Positions 1 to 6,351 of a stretch of 20,437 bases of DNA are shown piece by piece. Within the stretch, counting starts at the first letter, position 1. Each line of letters begins with the position of its first letter. The notes under the pieces were generated by a model. It saw only the letters and a list, made by a program, of their open reading frames with translations. It did not search any database and was not told where the DNA came from. Origin of the DNA: UBA6115 sp012514225 (GTDB taxonomy: Bacteria > Bacillota > Clostridia > Christensenellales > Aristaeellaceae); NCBI GenBank assembly GCA_036756425.1, contig DAIOLC010000031.1, positions 1 through 20,437 on the forward strand, read 5' to 3'. The translations under genes were made by a program, and so were the position numbers.

Positions 1-356
1 ATGCTCAGGTCCGACCAGGCGAAACTGCGCCCGGAGGCGTCCGTGGCCTCGGTGTTGCGCTTGGGGGCGCGGTGGTCGCGGAAGGGGCAGGGAATCCTGC
101 CCATGTATTCCTCCACCAGCACGCTGTAGTCCCCCGCCTTCACGGGCACGCCGACGGCGGTGAGGCCCGCCTTGGTCAGCCGCTCCATCGCGTCTGCGAC
201 CTCGCCTGCCGCGATGCCCAGGGCGGCCAGCGCCTCCAGGTCCTCCCGGATTATCTGCGGGAAGGGGCGGGCGTCCTCGCCCAGGAAGCCGTCCCTGGCC
301 AGGATGCCGGCCCGCAGGCTCTCCTGCACCGGGATATCCTTGGGGTTCTGTTTCAT
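1..356 (-). CDS. Hypothetical protein coupled to nqrF (C-terminus cut by window edge)
   Basis: The frame stays open from an ATG at 356 to the window edge, giving 118 full codons and no stop. An AGGAGG site (complement of 362-367) lies at good distance, next to the nqrF stop, with only 12 bases between the genes, so translation is probably coupled to the NQR operon. The visible protein is soluble, with no signal peptide or membrane segment. A helical N-terminal part (residues 1-75) is rich in Glu, Ala and Leu. It is followed by a Cys/His/Arg-rich stretch, CPFRDHRAPKRNTEA, near residues 91-105. I do not recognise the family. It is not an NqrA fragment that I can identify. Its position suggests an accessory or assembly role for the NQR complex, but that is inference only. 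Confidence 0.75.
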   Translation of the reverse strand, partial: MKQNPKDIPVQESLRAGILARDGFLGEDARPFPQIIREDLEALAALGIAAGEVADAMERLTKAGLTAVGVPVKAGDYSVLVEEYMGRIPCPFRDHRAPKRNTEATDASGRSFAWSDLS

Positions 357-368
357 GCCGCCCTCCTG

Positions 369-1475
369 TCAGAACTTGTCGAAGAAGATGGCCTGGTCGT
401 CAAAGCCCTTGTCGTGCAGGATTTTGATGCAGGCGTCCAGCATGCCCGGGCTGCCGCAGAGGTAGGCTTCCTTGCCCTGGGCGCTGTCCACCTGCTCCTG
501 CAGGGCGACGGTGACGAAGCCGGACACGCCGTCCCAGTTGTCCTCGGGCTTGGGGAAGGCCAGGCAGGGGATGAAGGTGAACTGGGGATAATCCTTCTCA
601 ATCTGCCGGAACTCGTCCATGTAGTACAGGTCGCGCAGGGTGTTCGCGCCGAAGAAGAAGCGCATCCTGTGGGGCAGCCCCTTCTCGATGACATCGTAGA
701 CCAGGGAGCGGATGGGCGCGAGCCCCGAGCCGCCGGCAATCATGATGAGCTCCTCGCAGTTGCCGCGCAGGTAGAAATCCCCGTAGGGGCCGGACATCTT
801 CACCGCGTCCCCCACATTCAGGGCGGTGTGCACGTAGTTGGTGACGATGCCATTGGGCACCAGGCGGATGAGCAGCTCGATATGGTCCTTCTCCGACGCC
901 TTGGAGGAGATGGAATAGGCGCGGAAGGCCTCCTCCTTGACCTTGCCGTAGGGCTTGGAATAGAACTGCACGAACTGCCCGGCCTTGAACTCGATGGTCT
1001 GCCCGGGGGGCAGCTTCATGCGCAGCCGCTTGATGTCGTAGGTCATGTCCTCCATCTCGACGAGCTCGCAGACGAACTCCCGGATGTTGAACAAATCCTC
1101 GGGGATGAGCAGCTTCATGTTGCCCTTGACCTTGACCTGGCAGGACAAGCGCATGTGCTGCGCTCGCTCCTCCTGGGAGATGTAGGGCTCTTCCGTCAGC
1201 AGCAGGGGACCGCCGCCGTCCAGCACCGCCACCTTGCACAGCCCGCAGGTGGCCTTGCCGCCGCAGGCGGAGGGGATGAAGATTTTCTCGGAGGCCAAGA
1301 GGCTCAGCAAGGAGGAGCCGCCCTTGACCTTCAGCAGGCGCTTGCCGTTGTTGACGTCCAGTTCGCACTCGCCGTAGTTGTTGAGGACCGACTCCGCGAT
1401 GGAGATGATGACGCTGAGCCCCGCCGATACGGCCGCCAGGATTCCGACGGTCTTGAGGATGGTCGAAAAGTCCAT
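369..1475 (-). CDS. nqrF: Na+-translocating NADH:quinone reductase subunit F (NADH dehydrogenase subunit)
   Basis: This subunit oxidises NADH and passes electrons through FAD and a [2Fe-2S] cluster into the membrane complex. The 368-residue protein has an N-terminal membrane anchor (about 5-30) and a ferredoxin domain with Cys71, Cys77, Cys80 (CGGKATCGLC) and Cys112. The FAD domain has RAYSIS at 185-190. The NAD-binding domain has GGSGLAPI at 248-255 and CGSPGM at 340-345. The C-terminus, FFDKF, is aromatic as usual in the family. It is about 40 residues shorter than Vibrio NqrF (about 408), mainly because loops around the FAD motif are missing. The arrangement of one anchor, a plant-type ferredoxin domain and a reductase domain separates it from RnfB and RnfC. 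It is the fifth gene of the operon, 9 bases after nqrE. It ends in TGA. Confidence 0.93.
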   Translation of the reverse strand: MDFSTILKTVGILAAVSAGLSVIISIAESVLNNYGECELDVNNGKRLLKVKGGSSLLSLLASEKIFIPSACGGKATCGLCKVAVLDGGGPLLLTEEPYISQEERAQHMRLSCQVKVKGNMKLLIPEDLFNIREFVCELVEMEDMTYDIKRLRMKLPPGQTIEFKAGQFVQFYSKPYGKVKEEAFRAYSISSKASEKDHIELLIRLVPNGIVTNYVHTALNVGDAVKMSGPYGDFYLRGNCEELIMIAGGSGLAPIRSLVYDVIEKGLPHRMRFFFGANTLRDLYYMDEFRQIEKDYPQFTFIPCLAFPKPEDNWDGVSGFVTVALQEQVDSAQGKEAYLCGSPGMLDACIKILHDKGFDDQAIFFDKF

Positions 1476-1484
1476 GCCGCCTCC

Positions 1485-2078
1485 TTACTGGATGGTGAAG
1501 ATTCCGGAAAAGCCGATGAACGCCATGGCCATGATGCCGGTGATGATGAAGGAGAGCGCGGGGCCTTTGACGCCCGGAGGCAGCTTGGCGCTAGCCAGTT
1601 TTTCACGGATGGCCGCCAGCATGTTGATGGCCAGCCACCAGCCCAGGCCGCTGCCCAGGGAGAACAGCACGGACTGGATGAAGTTGTAGTGGCGGATGAC
1701 CATGAAGAGGGTCACGCCGAGGATGGCGCAGTTGACGGTAATCAGCGGCAGGAAGATGCCCAGCTTGGCGTGCAAGTCCGGCATGTAGCGGTCCATGCCC
1801 ATCTCCAGGATCTGCACCAGCGCCGCGATGACCATGATGAAGATGATGTACTGCAGGTAATACAGCTCCGGCGGCACGATGATGAAGGTGTAGACCAGCC
1901 AGTTGATGGCCGTCGTCAGCACCAGCACCAGGGTGACCGCCATGCCAAGGCCCGTGGCCGTCTTGTACTCGGTGGACACGGACAGGTAGGAGCACATGCC
2001 CAGGAAGTTGTTGAGGATCATGTTGCTGGTGAAGATGGAGGCGATGAAAATAATCAGGGGGCTGATGTTGGGCGCCAT
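1485..2078 (-). CDS. nqrE: Na+-translocating NADH:quinone reductase subunit E
   Basis: This is an integral membrane subunit of 197 residues with about six membrane segments. It pairs with NqrD in the inverted-topology core. Diagnostic stretches are NFLGMCSYLSVS near 24-35, AALVQILEMGMDRYMP at 85-100, LGIFLPLITVNCAILG at 106-121, GSGLGWWLA, and PPGVKGPALSFI near the C-terminus. These match NqrE more closely than RnfA. Cys29 and Cys117 correspond to the conserved cysteines that, with the NqrD pair, hold the intramembrane iron-sulfur centre in characterised NQR. The length is normal for the family (about 198). It lies 15 bases after nqrD, with an AGGAGAGA-type ribosome site in that gap, and ends in TAA. 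Confidence 0.95.
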   Translation of the reverse strand: MAPNISPLIIFIASIFTSNMILNNFLGMCSYLSVSTEYKTATGLGMAVTLVLVLTTAINWLVYTFIIVPPELYYLQYIIFIMVIAALVQILEMGMDRYMPDLHAKLGIFLPLITVNCAILGVTLFMVIRHYNFIQSVLFSLGSGLGWWLAINMLAAIREKLASAKLPPGVKGPALSFIITGIMAMAFIGFSGIFTIQ

Positions 2079-2093
2079 ATTCTCTCTCCTCCC

Positions 2094-2711
2094 TTACTTC
2101 GCCTGCCGCGCGGCCTTTTTGGCGGCGCGGGCGGAGATGAACCAGATCATCGAGCCGATGATGAAGAAGGCGGCGGGCGGCATGATCATGATGGTCCAGG
2201 TCTCGAAGCCGACGAAGTTGACGTTGAAGCCGAACACCGTGCCGAAGCCCAGCACCTCGCGGATGAGCGAAATGATCATCAGGATCATCGTGTAGCCCAG
2301 GCCGGCGAAAAATCCGTCCCACATGGCGGGGATGGGCGGGTTTGACTGGGCGTAGGCCTCCGCCCGGCCCATGATGATGCAGTTGGTGATGATGAGCCCG
2401 ACATAAGGCCCCAGCTGCTTGGAGATGTCGGGCATGTAGGCCTGCAGCAGCAGGTCGACGAAGATAACGTAGGCCGCGATGACCAGGGTCTGCACCAGCA
2501 TGCGCACCCGGTGGGGGATGACGTTGCGCATCGCGGACAGGGTCAGGCTGGACAGCCCCGTCACGAAAGCAACGCCCAGGCCCATGACCAGGGAGTTTTT
2601 CATGGTGTTGGTGACCGCCAGGGAGGAGCAGATGCCCAGGATGGCCCGCAGCACCTGGTTCTCGGTAAACATGTTGCGCTTGAAGTTCGCGCCGATTTTT
2701 TCAGCCGCCAT
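2094..2711 (-). CDS. nqrD: Na+-translocating NADH:quinone reductase subunit D
   Basis: This is a 205-residue integral membrane subunit with about six membrane segments and a basic C-terminal tail. GICSSLAVT (26-34), RNVIPHRVRMLVQ (62-74), DISKQLGPYVGLIITNCIIMGRAEA (95-119) and a second-half FFAGLGYTMIL stretch are NqrD signatures. Cys28 and Cys111 match the conserved cysteines shared with NqrE around the membrane iron-sulfur centre. Its paralogue RnfE is related, but the sequence sits with NqrD. The start ATG directly follows the nqrC stop with no spacer, so translation is likely coupled. It ends in TAA. The length is normal for the family. Confidence 0.94.
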   Translation of the reverse strand: MAAEKIGANFKRNMFTENQVLRAILGICSSLAVTNTMKNSLVMGLGVAFVTGLSSLTLSAMRNVIPHRVRMLVQTLVIAAYVIFVDLLLQAYMPDISKQLGPYVGLIITNCIIMGRAEAYAQSNPPIPAMWDGFFAGLGYTMILMIISLIREVLGFGTVFGFNVNFVGFETWTIMIMPPAAFFIIGSMIWFISARAAKKAARQAK

Positions 2712-3320
2712 TTATTTCACCTCCCCGGGGAACACGACTTCCTGCAGGACTTTGTTGATGGTGCGCAGCACGGCGGAAGAGGTCTGCGTTGCGCCGGTCA
2801 CGGCGTCGGGCAGGTTGGGGTCGGAGGCGCCGTAGCGCAGGCTCACGCCGCTTTGAAGCGGCAGGCCCCGCCACTTTTCCTTGAAGTCCTCCTCGTCGAT
2901 GCGGCCGCCCAGGCCGGGGGTTTCGTTCTGGTAGGTAAAAACTAGGCCGGTGGTCGCGCTCAGGTCGGCCTTGACGCCCAGGTAGCCGCGCAGCGAGCCC
3001 CAGAGCGCGGCCCCCTCGAAGGGCACGGCGTAGGCGACGGGCTGACCGCCCTCCTGGTGGGCGAGCACCTTTTGACCGGCCGTCTCGGATACCCCGCCGA
3101 TGGCGCCTTCCGCGACTTTCTCCGCGTAAACGCCGGCCACCTCGCTGTCCTTCAGCCCGGCGTCCAGGCCCAGCGCGTAAAGGACGGCGCGCTGCTCCTG
3201 CAGCGCCTTGTTGTCCTGAATCGGGGCCTTGAAGGCCTCATAGGCGGCCGCCAGCGCGAAGACCAGCACGGCGGTGATGGCCACCATGAAAACAAAGGTG
3301 TAGATATGCCCCCTTTTCAT
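2712..3320 (-). CDS. nqrC: Na+-translocating NADH:quinone reductase subunit C (covalent FMN subunit)
   Basis: This subunit carries a covalently bound FMN on the outer side of the membrane. The 202-residue protein has one N-terminal membrane segment (about 7-28). It has an FMN-binding domain with ETPGLGGRI (133-141) and the flavinylation motif DAVTGATQTS (172-181). In that motif Thr178 is the expected ApbE target (family rule Dxx(S/T)GAT). It is about 55 residues shorter than Vibrio NqrC (257), so it is closer in size to RnfG. The phrase ETPGLGG is shared by both families, and the subunit name therefore rests partly on its NqrB, NqrD and NqrF neighbours. The ATG overlaps the nqrB stop in an ATGA junction. 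No apbE flavin transferase gene is in this window. Confidence 0.9.
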   Translation of the reverse strand: MKRGHIYTFVFMVAITAVLVFALAAAYEAFKAPIQDNKALQEQRAVLYALGLDAGLKDSEVAGVYAEKVAEGAIGGVSETAGQKVLAHQEGGQPVAYAVPFEGAALWGSLRGYLGVKADLSATTGLVFTYQNETPGLGGRIDEEDFKEKWRGLPLQSGVSLRYGASDPNLPDAVTGATQTSSAVLRTINKVLQEVVFPGEVK

Positions 3321-4303
3321 GCGCTTGCCTCCTTGACCGCCTGCTTTTTCCGGTCCTGGAACTGCTTGAGCTTCAGCTCAAGCAGCGGCGTGACGGCATT
3401 GACGATGAGGATGGCGAACATCATCCCCTCGGTGAACAGCGAGAAACTGCGGATGACCACGGTGATGAGGCCGACCAGCGCGCCCGCGACCCATTGCGCC
3501 GCCTTGGACTTGGGGGCGGAGACCGGGTCGGTGACCATGAACACGGCGCCGAACAGGAAGCCGCCGGACAGCAGGGTGAACAGGGGCGGCGCCGTGAGCA
3601 TGCCCATGGAATGGTGGACGCCCGCATAGTGCAGGATGGCCGCCAGCGCGGTGCCGGACACGATGGTGGAGACCATCAGCTGCCAGGAGGCGACCTTCCT
3701 GTAAACGAGGAAGGCGCCGGCCAGCAGGATGACCAGGGCGCTGGCCTCGCCCAGGGAGCCGGCCACCTTGCCCAAAAACAGGTCGAGGTTGGACGCCAGG
3801 GCGCCCGTCTCGTTGTAGGCGATGATGGGCGTGACGGAGGTGACGGCGTCCGCGCCGGCCGTCCAGGCCGCGAAGCCGCCGGGCAGGGAGAGGAAGGGCT
3901 GCGCCCAGGTCATGGTCATCTGGGCGGGGAAAGCCACGTAGATGAAGCAGCGCCCCACCAGGGCGGGGTTGAACACGTTGCGGCCGAAACCGCCGAAGAC
4001 CGCCTTGCCGAAGACCACGCCGAACACGATGCCGACGACGGCGATCCAAACCGGCGTCTGCGGCGGCAGGGTCAGGGTGAACAGGGCGGCGGACACGAAG
4101 ACGGCCTCGGACACCTTGGTCTTCTCCCTGTTGATGCTGCGCATCACCAGGTACTCGGCGATGACCGCGGCCACGCCGACGAAGGCGCTGAGCATCACCA
4201 CGCGCCAGCCCTGCAGGAACACGGCCACCAGCGCGACGGGAACCAGGGCCAGGAGCACCGTGCGCATCATCTTCTGCTTCATGAACAGGTTTTTTATATC
4301 CAT
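3317..4303 (-). CDS. nqrB: Na+-translocating NADH:quinone reductase subunit B
   Basis: This is a polytopic membrane subunit that carries covalent FMN and takes part in Na+ movement. I choose the ATG at 4303 (328 residues). The upstream GTG at 4312 forms part of the GAGGTG ribosome site. Residues below are counted from the ATG. GGFGRNVFNPALVGRCF (104-120) followed by FPAQMT, PPQTPVWIAVVG and FMVTDPVSAP are NqrB rather than RnfD signatures. The expected flavinylation site reads DAVTSVTPI (152-160), where Thr158 would hold FMN. The Gly-Ala before it is replaced by Ser-Val. The protein is about 80 residues shorter than Vibrio NqrB, mainly at the N-terminus. It is the first gene of its operon, directly behind a promoter, and no nqrA precedes it. 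It ends in TGA, overlapping nqrC. Confidence 0.93.
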   Translation of the reverse strand: MDIKNLFMKQKMMRTVLLALVPVALVAVFLQGWRVVMLSAFVGVAAVIAEYLVMRSINREKTKVSEAVFVSAALFTLTLPPQTPVWIAVVGIVFGVVFGKAVFGGFGRNVFNPALVGRCFIYVAFPAQMTMTWAQPFLSLPGGFAAWTAGADAVTSVTPIIAYNETGALASNLDLFLGKVAGSLGEASALVILLAGAFLVYRKVASWQLMVSTIVSGTALAAILHYAGVHHSMGMLTAPPLFTLLSGGFLFGAVFMVTDPVSAPKSKAAQWVAGALVGLITVVIRSFSLFTEGMMFAILIVNAVTPLLELKLKQFQDRKKQAVKEASA

Positions 4304-4324
4304 ACGCTTCACCTCGCGCCCCCC

Positions 4325-4352
4325 ATTATAGTACGGCGGCTGATTTTAGCAA
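4325..4352 (-). promoter_or_regulatory. Promoter of the nqrBCDEF operon
   Basis: On the minus strand TTGCTA (4347-4352) and a perfect TATAAT (4325-4330) are separated by 16 bases. Transcription would start near 4318, leaving a leader of only about 15 bases before the nqrB ATG, which still includes the GAGGTG ribosome site. The position makes nqrB the first gene of the transcript. Confidence 0.7.
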
Positions 4353-4460
4353 GAGCGAACATTCCCGCCGGTTCTGTCGGGAACCAACCCGGGGTGCCAG
4401 CCCACTCGCCCATCTGGCGCGCGGGCTTTTGATACGGAGGGGTGCACCGCAAGGCGCGGG

Positions 4461-4466
4461 TATACT
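4461..4466 (+). promoter_or_regulatory. Possible -10 element of the exported-protein gene
   Basis: TATACT lies 42 bases before the plus-strand start at 4508 and is followed by a GGGAGGAGA ribosome site. No convincing -35 box stands 16-18 bases upstream; a TTGATA at 4429-4434 is 26 bases away. The 4304-4507 gap between the divergent genes shows nothing else that I can support beyond the nqrB promoter. Confidence 0.35.
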
Positions 4467-4507
4467 CGCGGTAAGCGCATCAAGGCGACGACATCAGGGA
4501 GGAGACA

Positions 4508-5665
4508 ATGGGAAAGACGCGGAAAACGTGCAGGGGCATCCTCTTGCTGGCAGCCCTGCTGCTTGTGTCATCGGCCGCTTCCGGGCGGGCGGCGCAGCCG
4601 TTCGGGGAACTGCTGGGGCAGGTGCCGCAGGCCGCCTTCGCCTCCGGCTATCTGAGCTACGCGGACATCGAAACCCTTGTCCGCGCCCGCCCGGGGGCGG
4701 ACGGGCCGCTGGACGGGGACACGGAGGGAAGCCGGCAGTACCGACTGGCGACGATGGGCGTGACGGGCGGCTTTCCGGACCTGATGATGCTGTTTATGAT
4801 GGCGGAGGACGTCGCGCAGGCGACCGGCATCGACCCGCGGGCCGTCCGCCAGAGCATGGAAATCGGCCAGGCGCCGTTCAACCAGGCGTGGCTGACGGGG
4901 GAAATCCGGCCCGGCGTTCTGGAGGAGGCCCTGAAAAAGAAGGACTACGGCCCGGTATCGGAAGCGGGCGCGGCAATACCCCTGTGGGCCGCGGACGGCA
5001 GCCTGCTAAACGCCGCCGCCATCGACTTCGCCAGGCGGGACATGGGTTTCCTGTTTGGAGGCCCCCTGGGCGGAAGGTGGCCGGTCGCGTTCCGGGACGG
5101 ACTGGCCGTCGCCTCCCGTGATACGGAAACCCTGAAACGGATTGCCTCGGGCGGGGGTCCGACGCTGGCCGAACAGCCCGCTGTCAAAGCCCTGCTGGAC
5201 GCGGCCGCCCATGCGGGCGGCGGGCGGGAGGGGGTCATCGTCCAGGCCTACCTGCTCACGCCAGGGCACGTCTGGGAAAGCGGGGGGTGGGAGGTTCCGC
5301 CGCCGGAGCTGGTACTGCTGGCGCAGGCGGACGGGGAGGACGCGTCGCGGGTCGTGCTGGCCTCCTACTACGCAGACGAAAGCCACGCGCAGGCCCTACT
5401 CGGCAGCCTGAAGCCGCGCCTGCCGGACGCTGCGCTGGCCTCCTCGGGAAGGAGCCTGGAAGACCTTATCGGGCAGATGGACGGGCAAATGGAATCGCCG
5501 CTTGTCGCCCCGGCGCCGGAGGGAGCGGGCGTCCTCCTGCTGTCCTTCCGCTATCCGACCCAGGCGGCGGCCGCCGAAAAGAACCCGGACGCGGCGAGCG
5601 CGCTCCCCTTCCGGGCTTTCGTCACCATGCTGCTCAAGGGCGACCTCGGCTGGGCAAAGCCCTGA
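4508..5665 (+). CDS. Exported protein of unknown function
   Basis: This is a 385-residue protein with a clear signal peptide: a basic start MGKTRKTCRG, a Leu/Ala-rich core at 11-25, and a probable cleavage after GRA near residue 29. There is no lipobox. The mature protein has no further membrane segment. It contains alternating helical and strand-like stretches, including YLSYADIETLVRAR (48-61), TGIDPRAVRQSME (105-117), GEIRPGVLEEALKKKDYG (131-148) and DGLAVASRDTETLKRI (197-212). The sequence of a GID-type helix, then 'value from a per-residue gain', then a displayed-value strand recalls the layout of some secreted actinobacterial proteins, but I cannot name a family. A GGGAGGAGA site 3-5 bases before the ATG sets the start. 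It stands alone on the plus strand and is convergent with msrB. It ends in TGA. Confidence 0.85.
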   Translation: MGKTRKTCRGILLLAALLLVSSAASGRAAQPFGELLGQVPQAAFASGYLSYADIETLVRARPGADGPLDGDTEGSRQYRLATMGVTGGFPDLMMLFMMAEDVAQATGIDPRAVRQSMEIGQAPFNQAWLTGEIRPGVLEEALKKKDYGPVSEAGAAIPLWAADGSLLNAAAIDFARRDMGFLFGGPLGGRWPVAFRDGLAVASRDTETLKRIASGGGPTLAEQPAVKALLDAAAHAGGGREGVIVQAYLLTPGHVWESGGWEVPPPELVLLAQADGEDASRVVLASYYADESHAQALLGSLKPRLPDAALASSGRSLEDLIGQMDGQMESPLVAPAPEGAGVLLLSFRYPTQAAAAEKNPDAASALPFRAFVTMLLKGDLGWAKP

Positions 5666-5669
5666 CAAA

Positions 5670-5728
5670 GGGGGGGGGACAAGCCCCCCGTATAAAGGGC
5701 AACGCCGGTGATTGCGTCACCGGCGTTG
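5670..5728. terminator. Paired hairpins between convergent genes
   Basis: Two inverted repeats fill the gap between the exported-protein gene and msrB. The first is a G-run/C-run hairpin at 5670-5689. The second is a perfect 12-bp stem with a 5-base loop: CAACGCCGGTGA (5700-5711) pairs with TCACCGGCGTTG (5717-5728). Neither is followed by a good T-tract on either strand, so they may act as bidirectional 3' ends or may be a dispersed palindromic repeat. Confidence 0.55.
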
Positions 5729-5748
5729 CAAATGGGGAGACAGGCAGC

Positions 5749-6351
5749 CTATTCTTCGCCTTGTACCAGCGAAATATAGTCCGCGTAGCCCTGGGCCTCC
5801 ATTTCTTCCAAGGGGATGAAACGCAGGGAGGCGCTGTTGATGCAATAGCGGGTGCCGTTGGGGGATTCCGGGTCATTCTCAAAGACGTGGCCCAGGTGGG
5901 TGTCGCCCAGCGCGCTTCGAACCTCGGTGCGCAGGCGGCCGAAGGAGCGGTCCTCCACCTCCACGATAAGGTCTTCCTCCAGCCCCGCGGTGAAGGCGGG
6001 CCAGCCGCAGGAGGAGAGGTACTTGTCCCGGGAGGAGAACAGCGGCTCCCCGGTCACGATGTCCACATAAATCCCGGGCCGCTGTTCCCGCCAGTATTCG
6101 TTGTCAAAGGGCATCTCGGTGCCGGACTCCCGCGCGACATGGTATTGCAGCGGCGTCAGGGTCTTGCGCAGCTCGGCGTCGCTGGGGACGGTATAGGGAG
6201 AGGGTTCCCGCTGGCTCATGGTTTCCTGCCTTTCAGGTTGTTGCGCGCCCGTCTGCGCGGCGGCGGGCGCTGCATTCAGGCTCAGCGCCAGAATCGCGGC
6301 GAGCAGGAGAAGGCCGCCGCGAACAGGGCGGGCTTTGACCTGCCCCATCAT
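5749..6351 (-). CDS. msrB: Peptide-methionine (R)-S-oxide reductase, exported form
   Basis: MsrB reduces methionine-R-sulfoxide in proteins. From the ATG at 6351 the protein is 200 residues. A hydrophobic signal sequence (12-30, ending APAAA) is followed by the MsrB domain. That domain includes LTPLQYHV (65-72), NEYW (84-87), GIYVDIVTGEPLFSS (93-107), CGWPAF (115-120), DTHLGHVF (150-157) and RYCINSASLRFIP (168-180). Cys170 is the expected catalytic residue and Cys115 the likely resolving one. The zinc CxxC pairs of many MsrB proteins are absent. The start overlaps the metallopeptidase stop (ATGA junction). A second start, Met45 at 6219, has its own AGGA site and would give a 156-residue cytosolic form of normal MsrB length. 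It ends in TAG. It is the last gene of the MFS operon. Confidence 0.93.
   Translation of the reverse strand: MMGQVKARPVRGGLLLLAAILALSLNAAPAAAQTGAQQPERQETMSQREPSPYTVPSDAELRKTLTPLQYHVARESGTEMPFDNEYWREQRPGIYVDIVTGEPLFSSRDKYLSSCGWPAFTAGLEEDLIVEVEDRSFGRLRTEVRSALGDTHLGHVFENDPESPNGTRYCINSASLRFIPLEEMEAQGYADYISLVQGEE

Noticed and set aside
72..2345. A 757-codon open frame on the plus strand
   Set aside because: It is antisense to nqrF, nqrE and nqrD, which match known families on the other strand. Its product is rich in His, Asp, Gly and Gln, as expected from a GC-rich shadow frame.
369..4303. The operon as an Rnf complex
   Set aside because: NqrB, NqrD and NqrE motifs and the NqrF ferredoxin-reductase layout fit NQR. 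There are no RnfB or RnfC cluster-rich subunits.
4399..4430. A terminator in the divergent gap before the exported-protein gene
   Set aside because: AGCCC/GGGCT with TTTT can be drawn, but the stem is five base pairs with a long loop, and no plus-strand gene precedes it.
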